NCBI GenBank assembly: GCA_937915745.1
Contig: CALGGJ010000088.1
Coordinates: 1-46,611 of the forward strand
Length of the DNA: 46,611 nucleotides
Direction of reading: 5' to 3'
Source: an uncultured Prevotellaceae bacterium
GTDB lineage: Bacteria > Bacteroidota > Bacteroidia > Bacteroidales > Bacteroidaceae
In this document: positions 14,419 through 21,428 of the stretch, one piece after another
How positions within the stretch are numbered: the first letter of the stretch is position 1
How the letters are laid out: each line of letters begins with the position of its first letter
Program-made: the position numbers and the translations under genes
Notes under the pieces: model-generated
Told to the model about the DNA's origin: nothing
The model's input: the letters and a program-made list of their open reading frames with translations, nothing else
Databases searched by the model: none

Positions 14419-15845
14419 TCATAACCACACTGGCCACGCTGCCCCAGTGGGCCATCACAGCCAACGACTCGGTATATGTGTGTCGGGATGGCATATACCA
14501 ATGTCGATTGCTGCAGCCGGGCCTCGAACTCAACCTGCCCGACGACACCACGGCCGACTCCATCACATTCAGCCGGCCACAAACCTGCATTGAGGTCGAT
14601 TTCGCCAACTTTGCACAAAACCACAAGGTGACAACAGTCTTTATAAAAGCAACAGGCGGACAACGACTCACCAACTACGATGCGATACGACCATACACCG
14701 TGGCATCAACCAACGCAAGCGATGTAGTCAGGATAGACATCGGACAAGGACAAACCAGCATAAACCTGCCTGTCAACATCATAACCAACCTGACCAAAGG
14801 CATCGACATCACACTGCTATACGACGAAGGCCGGTACATCACCCAGTCCGACCCCACACCAATACACCGCATACAGAACACATTCGTGTGTAAATATACC
14901 ATAGACGCCACAAACGCCAGGACATCATGCTGGATGGCTACACTGCCAAGCCGCATACGAGTCAACATGATTACCATGCCCGGCACACACGACTCGGCCA
15001 CAAGCCAAGTAAGCATAGCCATGGCACAGACACAGACACTGAGCATAGGCCAACAACTACGGGCCGGAATACGTGCATTCGACCTGAGACCGCGCTACAA
15101 CGCATCAGACGAAGACGATATAACACTCGACAAACTCGAGATATACCACGGCATCATAGCAACAGGAGTGAAATGGAAAGACGCAATGGACACCATCGTC
15201 ACATTCCTCAGACAAAACCCCACAGAAACCGTATTCGTCAACCTGCAAAAAGAAAACGCATCGGGCAACACCGACTACAGCCAGGCGTGGCGTACCAGCA
15301 TACGTACCTACCTTCAGCAAAACCGACAATACGTACTGCAACAACTGCAAGCCAACACATCGCTTGCCGACTGCCGAGGCAAAGTAATAGTGGTGAGCCA
15401 CAACCCCTACGGAGCCGGCACCGATTACTATGGCACAGTCTATGGAGCACTGACCGCATCGTGGGACGACAACGCCACATTCACCACCAGCCTCAACTAC
15501 ACCAACTCGACACCAATATGTCAAGCAACCATCACCGACAACTACAGCACCACCAACACCGCCGACAAACAAGCACTGATGCTGACCAACCTCACTGCAG
15601 CAAGCAACGACAACAGCACCAGATGGTATTACACATTCGCCAACGTGGCATGGCGGTTATTTGGCAGCAACCCATCACACTACGCAGAAATACACAACGC
15701 ATACCTGCACAACCTGCTAAGCAATGAAACCCTCAATGGACGGCTCGGCATCATATTCTGCGACTACCTCGGCTCAAACCAATACACACCGCAACTCACA
15801 ACCGACATAATACAACAGAACTACAGATACATATCCCCCGAATAA
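14400..15845 (+). CDS. secreted PI-PLC X-domain-like protein, 481 aa
   Basis: A signal peptide (MRILFLIITTLATLPQWAITA) precedes a beta-rich N-terminal region of about 160 residues of unknown fold. The catalytic domain begins near 185. It has the bacterial phosphatidylinositol-specific phospholipase C X-box pattern: His197 in MPGTHDSATSQ, GIRAFDLRPRY at 223-233, and the second histidine His250 in LEIYHGI. HNPYGAG and the end of the barrel follow. The two histidines needed for acid-base cleavage of the inositol phosphodiester are present. The start at 14400 is chosen for its signal peptide; the in-frame ATG at 14340 would put a hydrophilic tail before it. The coding strand is very rich in A and C. 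Substrate (phosphatidylinositol, GPI anchors or another lipid) is unknown. Confidence 0.85.
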   Translation: MRILFLIITTLATLPQWAITANDSVYVCRDGIYQCRLLQPGLELNLPDDTTADSITFSRPQTCIEVDFANFAQNHKVTTVFIKATGGQRLTNYDAIRPYTVASTNASDVVRIDIGQGQTSINLPVNIITNLTKGIDITLLYDEGRYITQSDPTPIHRIQNTFVCKYTIDATNARTSCWMATLPSRIRVNMITMPGTHDSATSQVSIAMAQTQTLSIGQQLRAGIRAFDLRPRYNASDEDDITLDKLEIYHGIIATGVKWKDAMDTIVTFLRQNPTETVFVNLQKENASGNTDYSQAWRTSIRTYLQQNRQYVLQQLQANTSLADCRGKVIVVSHNPYGAGTDYYGTVYGALTASWDDNATFTTSLNYTNSTPICQATITDNYSTTNTADKQALMLTNLTAASNDNSTRWYYTFANVAWRLFGSNPSHYAEIHNAYLHNLLSNETLNGRLGIIFCDYLGSNQYTPQLTTDIIQQNYRYISPE

Positions 15846-15871
15846 TAAGAACAAACCGTTAGAATGACAAA

Positions 15872-15921
15872 AACGACTCAGGCCCCACACGGCATACATG
15901 CCATGCAGGGCCTGAGTCGTT
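15872..15921. terminator. strong terminator between the PI-PLC-like gene and sufS
   Basis: A perfect 14-bp stem, AACGACTCAGGCCC (15872-15885) with GGGCCTGAGTCGTT (15908-15921), encloses 22 nt that hold a second small GGCA-TGCC stem. On the minus strand the stem runs into TTTTTG, so it is a good intrinsic terminator for the suf run. On the plus strand it has little T-run. Confidence 0.85.
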
Positions 15922-15943
15922 AACCGACCTGTCCCGACTCCAT

Positions 15944-17143
15944 TCAGCCAAACATCTTAGTCACTCGCTCAATACCTTCAGCCAAAACATCAATTTCTTC
16001 ACGGGTGTTGTACAACGCAAAGCTTGCACGAACCGTACCCTCAACACCCAGACGGTGCATGAGAGGTTCGGCACAATGATGACCAGTACGTACAGCAATG
16101 CCAAGACGATCGAGCAGGGTGCCAAGGTCGAGATGGTGGATACCCTCAATATTGAAACTGACCGGACCACCCGACTGCGATGCAAGCAAGGCATCAAGAC
16201 CATAGACAGTAAGACGCGGAATCTGAGTGAGACGCCCAACTGCATATCGGGTCAACGACTGCTCATGACGCTGAATAGCATCCATGCCTATCTCACTTAT
16301 ATAATCGAGGGCTACGGCCAAGGCATGAGTGCCTACATAATCGGGAGTACCTGCTTCAAAACGATAGGGGAGGTCGTTATAGGTAGTATGGCTGAAACTC
16401 ACGTTCTTTATCATTTCGCCACCACCCTGATAAGGCGGAAGCGGCTGCAACATGCTTTCCTTACCATAAAGCACCCCCACTCCGGTCGGACCATATATCT
16501 TGTGTCCACTGAAGGCAAAGAAGTCGCAATCCATTGCGGAAACATCTACAGGCATGTGAGGAGCCGACTGAGCTCCATCAATAAGTACCGGCACTCCATG
16601 CTCATGTGCTATGCGTATGATTTCATCAACCGGATTGACCACACCAAGCACATTAGACACCTGGGCAACACTCACCAAACGTGTCTTCGATGTGAACAGC
16701 TGAACGAAGGCATCGATATCGAGCTCTCCACCGTCCGACATAGGGATGACACGCAGGGTGAACCCATTCAGCTGCCATGGCACGATATTTGAATGATGCT
16801 CCATAGCCGACACTATAACCTCTCCGTCACCATGGCCGACACGCGACAGACACGACGCAAGCAAATTTACAGATTCGGTCGTGCCACGAGTAAAAATAAT
16901 CTCACTGGAAAGACGGGCGCCAATGAACTTGCGCACTGTCTCGCGGGCAACCTCATGCAAATCGGTGGCTTGCTGAGACAGATAGTGTACGCCACGATGC
17001 ACATTGGCATTCACGTTATAGTATTCATCGACCATTGCTTCGACCACACAACGCGGTTTCTGGGTAGTAGCGGCATTGTCAAGATACACTAACGGACGGC
17101 CATATACCGAACGGCTAAGTATAGGAAAATCGGTTGCATTCAT
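15944..17143 (-). CDS. sufS: cysteine desulfurase SufS
   Basis: The 399-aa PLP enzyme takes sulfur from cysteine as an enzyme persulfide. The PLP lysine is Lys215 (FSGHKIYGPTG), and the persulfide cysteine is Cys357 (RTGHHCAEPLM). The N-terminal LVYLDNAATTQKP, the MEHHSNIVPW motif and the RFEAGTP segment fit the SufS (group II) class rather than IscS. It is the last gene of the suf run, 37 nt after the lipoprotein gene. SufE for it is encoded at 9000-9428. The terminator at 15872-15921 lies just beyond it. Confidence 0.97.
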   Translation of the reverse strand: MNATDFPILSRSVYGRPLVYLDNAATTQKPRCVVEAMVDEYYNVNANVHRGVHYLSQQATDLHEVARETVRKFIGARLSSEIIFTRGTTESVNLLASCLSRVGHGDGEVIVSAMEHHSNIVPWQLNGFTLRVIPMSDGGELDIDAFVQLFTSKTRLVSVAQVSNVLGVVNPVDEIIRIAHEHGVPVLIDGAQSAPHMPVDVSAMDCDFFAFSGHKIYGPTGVGVLYGKESMLQPLPPYQGGGEMIKNVSFSHTTYNDLPYRFEAGTPDYVGTHALAVALDYISEIGMDAIQRHEQSLTRYAVGRLTQIPRLTVYGLDALLASQSGGPVSFNIEGIHHLDLGTLLDRLGIAVRTGHHCAEPLMHRLGVEGTVRASFALYNTREEIDVLAEGIERVTKMFG

Positions 17144-17179
17144 ATTGTATCACACTAAAAAAAGAGGTGAGAGACTGTA

Positions 17180-17665
17180 CTAATTGTTTGACATCACATC
17201 TACCATGACACGAAGTTCGGGATATGTGAAGACAACCTCGATGGCATGACCCGACTCTGTACCCTGATAACTATATACGAGGTCAGACTTTACCTTGATG
17301 AGAGCACGCAACATAGTAAGCATTGCAGATGAGGCAAGAACATTCTTGCGGGTAGATTCCTTCAGACCTGCCTTGATGTTTTCATTAAACAAGTCATTAT
17401 CGAATCGTACAACCGAATCTTCTGCGACAATATAATAATAAGTCCACTTGGTTCCACGAAAAGCGACACCGACAAGGGTTGTCTTGTCATCTACATTCAC
17501 AGGACACGATTGGTTGACTGTCTCGGCTGCTTCAGCCAATTCTTTACGTGCTTTTTCGTCAGACATCACCTTAAGACTCATTTCATCGCGTTGCTGACGA
17601 TTGCAGGACACGAGGCCCGACAGCATGAAAACTGCAATTGATATGGATATGATATAACGATACAT
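17180..17665 (-). CDS. lipoprotein of unknown function inside the suf run, 161 aa
   Basis: A lipobox, LVSC (Cys21), follows a hydrophobic signal, so it is an envelope lipoprotein. The mature part begins with charged helix-type residues (DEMSLKVMSDEKARKELAEA). It then has VNQSCPVNVDDKTTLVGVAF with one cysteine, followed by KWTYYYIVAEDSVVRFDN. I do not recognise the domain with certainty. The SCPVNVDDKT pattern recalls small unannotated Bacteroidales lipoproteins. It lies between sufD (83-nt gap) and sufS (36-nt gap), same strand, so it is probably co-transcribed. Its role in a cytosolic iron-sulfur pathway is not evident. Function unknown. Confidence 0.85.
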   Translation of the reverse strand: MYRYIISISIAVFMLSGLVSCNRQQRDEMSLKVMSDEKARKELAEAAETVNQSCPVNVDDKTTLVGVAFRGTKWTYYYIVAEDSVVRFDNDLFNENIKAGLKESTRKNVLASSAMLTMLRALIKVKSDLVYSYQGTESGHAIEVVFTYPELRVMVDVMSNN

Positions 17666-17748
17666 TGTAAATAATTAGAAAATAATATAAATTGATTGTC
17701 AGTAATAGCTGACATAAGAAATCTCTGAAGAGGCGGGGAATGTAACCG

Positions 17749-18963
17749 TCACCTGCACAAGGAACATCCTGCACAGGTGTCGAGATCACCTCCAAGCCTA
17801 CGCTCAGCCATCGAATGCAGACGTTCCCTCAATGGCTGGAGAGGGATGTAATCCACCACTTGGCTTATGAAGGCCTGTATGAGCAACTGACGCGCCTTGG
17901 CAAAGGGAATACCTCGCTGGCGTAAGTAGAATAAGGCTGTTTCATCGAGTTTGCCAACTGTACTGCCATGCGAACATTTTACATCATCGGCATAAATCTC
18001 AAGCATTGGTTGAGTGAACATGTGCGACTCATTGCCAATGCATATATTCTGATTTACCTCGTCCGACTCCGTCTGTTGAGCACCCTCGGCCACATATACT
18101 TTTCCAGCAAATGCACCAAGAGCCTGTTCATCCACTACAAATTTATAAAGCTCATGGCTGGTGCATCTGGGCGCTTCGTGGCGTATCAATGTGTTTACAT
18201 CCACATGCTGGCTCTTGTCTTCCATCACGCAACCATTGAGTGTCACTTCACTATATTCACCCTTCAGAGCTGCGCTGATAGTATTGCGAGTGGTTCCGTT
18301 GAAGAGGGTTATGCCGATATGACGCACTGTGGCATTACTGAATATGTTAAACGAAATATTATTAAATCGTGTGCAGCCGGCATGAGTCTCCTCTATCTCA
18401 TACATGTCAAGATGGGCACCGTTGCCGACAACTACCTCCACAACCTGTGTAGTGAGGAAACGCATAGGGTCAGTTGCCTCATAATGCAGCAGAAGTGTCA
18501 GCGATGCGTTTTCATCAAGGACTATAAGTATGCGCTTATGCTCCATCTTATTGGTCTGAGCCTTCATGATGTCAGAAATCTCCAGAGGTCGTTCAACTCG
18601 CTGGTTGCTTCCAACATGTATGCACAGACACTCCGTTGCAAATGCTGTGTTGAGAGCAACTATCGAATCAGACATATCAGCACAGCGTCCGTAGTATTTC
18701 TGTAACAAATCGCTGTTGTTTACCACTACAGGCGCATCGTTGGCCGAAACACGAGCGGTAGCCATAGACAACTCGTAGTTGCCACTGAAAAGCTGTGAGG
18801 TGTCGGTGTATTTGTATTCCTCAACCTTTTGTGTGGGAAATCCTTGCTGCTGAAACTGACGGATAGCTTCATCACGCACTGAATTCATGACATCGGGGGC
18901 AACCGCCATGAGTTGCTCGCGGTGATTTGCAAAGAGGTCGATATATGATTTTGTAGTGTCCAT
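17749..18963 (-). CDS. sufD: Fe-S assembly scaffold subunit SufD
   Basis: The 404-aa protein has the SufD core: GFPTQKVEEYKYTDTSQLF near the N-terminus, the parallel beta-helix centre, and the C-terminal CSHGSTVGKLDETALFYLRQ plus RGIPFAKARQLLIQAFI motifs. SufD pairs with SufB and two SufC ATPases to build clusters. The ATG overlaps the sufC stop by one nt (TAATG), the usual coupling. A C-terminal Cys pair (LDTCAGCSLCR) adds three cysteines at the end, a Bacteroidota trait as far as I know. Confidence 0.96.
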   Translation of the reverse strand: MDTTKSYIDLFANHREQLMAVAPDVMNSVRDEAIRQFQQQGFPTQKVEEYKYTDTSQLFSGNYELSMATARVSANDAPVVVNNSDLLQKYYGRCADMSDSIVALNTAFATECLCIHVGSNQRVERPLEISDIMKAQTNKMEHKRILIVLDENASLTLLLHYEATDPMRFLTTQVVEVVVGNGAHLDMYEIEETHAGCTRFNNISFNIFSNATVRHIGITLFNGTTRNTISAALKGEYSEVTLNGCVMEDKSQHVDVNTLIRHEAPRCTSHELYKFVVDEQALGAFAGKVYVAEGAQQTESDEVNQNICIGNESHMFTQPMLEIYADDVKCSHGSTVGKLDETALFYLRQRGIPFAKARQLLIQAFISQVVDYIPLQPLRERLHSMAERRLGGDLDTCAGCSLCR

Positions 18964-19700
18964 TAGCGTATCCAGTCAAATCCACGTTCTTCTATCTCAC
19001 GCGCCAAATCTGGTCCTGCAGTCTTCACTATGCGTCCATCGAGCAATACATGCACTATATCCGGACGTATATAATCGAGCAGACGCTGATAGTGTGTGAT
19101 AACCAAGGCACTGGTCTTGTCACCACGCAGTTTGTTGAATCCCTCGGCAACTACACGCAAGGCATCTACATCAAGTCCGCTATCGGTCTCGTCGAGTATG
19201 CAGAACGTTGGTTGCAACAGGGCCATCTGGAATATCTCGTTGCGTTTTTTTTCTCCACCAGAAAAACCTTCGTTCACACTTCGTGAGACAAGACGTTTGT
19301 CAATATTTACGAGTTTCTGAGTGTCGCGAATCAGTCGCAGAAAATCGGTGGCTTTCAACGGCTCTTGACTCAATGCCTCACGGCGGGCATTAACGGCAGC
19401 ACGCATGAAGTTTGTCATACTGACTCCAGGAATCTCCACCGGCAACTGAAACGACATGAAAATACCTGCGTGGCTACGCTCTTCCGGACTCATCTTAAGC
19501 AAGTCTTGACCATCAAAAAAGACAGTACCATCGGTCACCTCATACTTAGGATTACCCACGATTACGTTGCTCAGTGTACTTTTACCAGCACCATTCGTAC
19601 CCATCAGGGCATGTATCTCGCCATCACGAATGGTGAGATCTACCCCTTTTAATATCTCTTTGCCCTCAACACGGGCATGTAGGTTGCGTATCTCTAACAT
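18963..19700 (-). CDS. sufC: Fe-S assembly ATPase SufC
   Basis: The 245-aa ABC-type ATPase of the SufBC2D complex. The Walker A is GTNGAGKST, the signature is SGGEKKRNE, and Walker B is CILDETDSGLDVDAL. The SufC trait of a soluble ABC protein with no membrane partner holds. It ends with a one-nt overlap with sufD. Upstream, 270 nt separate it from sufB, which is unusual and is filled by the remnant at 19716-19909. The start at 19700 is the family's usual MLEIRNL. Confidence 0.97.
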   Translation of the reverse strand: MLEIRNLHARVEGKEILKGVDLTIRDGEIHALMGTNGAGKSTLSNVIVGNPKYEVTDGTVFFDGQDLLKMSPEERSHAGIFMSFQLPVEIPGVSMTNFMRAAVNARREALSQEPLKATDFLRLIRDTQKLVNIDKRLVSRSVNEGFSGGEKKRNEIFQMALLQPTFCILDETDSGLDVDALRVVAEGFNKLRGDKTSALVITHYQRLLDYIRPDIVHVLLDGRIVKTAGPDLAREIEERGFDWIR

Positions 19701-19715
19701 TATATTTATCGTCCG

Positions 19716-19909
19716 TTACTTTCTGTAAATTAACCTTTGCAGTTTTATCCTGAGTTCCCATGGCAGTGCCTGCACAAAGAACTGTATGGTGTTGTACCAG
19801 CGGTACTTCATCTGCTGCCACATTGCAAAGCCTGGCTTTCGACATTGCTCCAAAATGCCAACTCGTAGGATACACCCGACAGCCACTGCTTCACTTCCGA
19901 TTGCCGCAT
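19716..19909 (-). pseudogene. possible remnant of a frameshifted gene between sufB and sufC
   Basis: Two overlapping minus-strand frames read like pieces of one protein. The first, from ATG 19909, gives MRQSEVKQWLSGVSYELAFW then SNVESQALQCGSR and a stop. The other frame carries on, giving MWQQMKYRWYNTIQFFVQAL then PWELRIKLQRLIYRK and a stop at 19716. Aromatic-rich, protein-like sequence in both suggests a single-base change in a short gene or an internal deletion. The N-terminal YELAFW string reminds me of some Bacteroidales SAM-methyltransferases; this is weak. It could also be chance. Confidence 0.4.
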
Positions 19910-19970
19910 GATGATTATTGTTCGCTATTTCAATATCACTATGTTGACACCTGCATCCTGCCGTGTCACA

Positions 19971-21419
19971 CTATCCCACACTGCCCTCGAGCGATACCGT
20001 AAGCAGTTTCTGCGCCTCAACAGCAAACTCCATCGGCAGTTTGTTGAGTACATCTTTAGCATAGCCGTTGACGATGAGTCCGATAGCCTCCTCGATTGGT
20101 ATGCCACGCTGGTTACAATAGAAGAGCTGGTCTTCAGATATCTTCGATGTGGTTGCCTCGTGTTCCACTGTCGCAGTGTTATTTTGTACGTCTATGTAAG
20201 GAAAAGTATGTGCTCCACATTGACTGCCCAGCAACAAAGAGTCGCACGAGCTGTAGTTGCGTGCACCGTCGGCTTTGTGACCTATCTTTACCAATCCTCG
20301 ATATGAGTTTTGGCTCCTACCGGCAGATATTCCTTTACTTATTATCGTGCTGCGGGTACCTTTTCCTATATGAATCATCTTAGTGCCTGTGTCGGCTTGC
20401 TGATGATTGTTTGTCACGGCCACAGAATAGAATTCGGCTACCGAGCCATCGCCGGTGAGTACACAGCTGGGGTATTTCCATGTTATTGCCGACCCGGTTT
20501 CTACCTGAGTCCACGACAGCTTGCTGTTTGCGCCACGCAGATGTCCGCGTTTTGTCACCAGGTTCAGCACACCTCCTCTTCCGTCCTTGTTGCCTGGATA
20601 CCAATTCTGTACGGTGCTGTATTTCACTTCTGCATGGTTCATCACCACAATCTCAACGATTGCAGCATGTAACTGATTCTCATCACGCATTGGTGCTGTG
20701 CATCCTTCGAGATACGACACGTATGAATCGTCGTCGCATACGATGAGTGTACGCTCAAACTGTCCGGTTCCGCGTGCATTTATCCTGAAGTATGTTGACA
20801 ACTCCATAGGGCATCGTGTATTCTTGGGGATATATACAAATGAGCCGTCGCTGAACACAGCCGAATTGAGTGCGGCAAAGAAATTGTCACGATAGGGCAC
20901 CACACTTCCCAGATATTGCCTGACAAGGTCGGGATGATTTCTTACGGCTTCGCTTATGGAACAGAATATGATGCCTCGCTCTTGTAATGCTTTAGTATGT
21001 GTAGTCTTCACCGACACCGAATCCATCACTGCATCCACTGCTGTTCCGCTTAATGCCACGCGTTCTTCGAGTGGTATGCCCAGTTTGTCGAATGTCTTAA
21101 TGAGTTCGGGGTCGATTTCACCTGGCTTTCCGCTGTTGCTATTCCGCTTTGTTGGGTCGGCATAATATGATATCGCCTGATAGTCGATATCGGGCAAATT
21201 CAGATGTCCCCATTGCGGTTGCTTCATAGTAACCCAATGGCGGTATGCTTGTACGCGGAAGTCGAGCAACCACTCGGGTTCTCCTTTCTTTTGAGAAATC
21301 TGTCGTACTACGTCTTCGTTGAGTCCGCGTCCAATTATGTCGGTATGTATGTCGGTAGTGAAACCGTACTTGTATTGCTCGTTGGCAACACGACGAACAT
21401 ACTCATTGGATTCTTTCAT
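19971..21419 (-). CDS. sufB: Fe-S assembly scaffold subunit SufB
   Basis: The 482-aa protein is the main cluster scaffold of SufBC2D. It shows the family's EPEWLLDFRVQAYRHW, GCTAPMRDENQLHAAIVEI, GSAITWKYPSCVLTGDGSVA and RNYSSCDSLLLGSQCGAHT segments. The last holds the cysteine that accepts sulfur or iron. It begins nine nt after the infB stop, so it is read with rimP-nusA-infB. Full length for the family. Confidence 0.97.
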   Translation of the reverse strand: MKESNEYVRRVANEQYKYGFTTDIHTDIIGRGLNEDVVRQISQKKGEPEWLLDFRVQAYRHWVTMKQPQWGHLNLPDIDYQAISYYADPTKRNSNSGKPGEIDPELIKTFDKLGIPLEERVALSGTAVDAVMDSVSVKTTHTKALQERGIIFCSISEAVRNHPDLVRQYLGSVVPYRDNFFAALNSAVFSDGSFVYIPKNTRCPMELSTYFRINARGTGQFERTLIVCDDDSYVSYLEGCTAPMRDENQLHAAIVEIVVMNHAEVKYSTVQNWYPGNKDGRGGVLNLVTKRGHLRGANSKLSWTQVETGSAITWKYPSCVLTGDGSVAEFYSVAVTNNHQQADTGTKMIHIGKGTRSTIISKGISAGRSQNSYRGLVKIGHKADGARNYSSCDSLLLGSQCGAHTFPYIDVQNNTATVEHEATTSKISEDQLFYCNQRGIPIEEAIGLIVNGYAKDVLNKLPMEFAVEAQKLLTVSLEGSVG

Positions 21420-21428
21420 CTTTCCCTC

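Noticed and set aside
19666..19875. 69-aa minus-strand ORF between sufB and sufC
   Set aside because: It overlaps the sufC start and has a poor coding look. The other two frames in this gap look more protein-like and are reported as a remnant.
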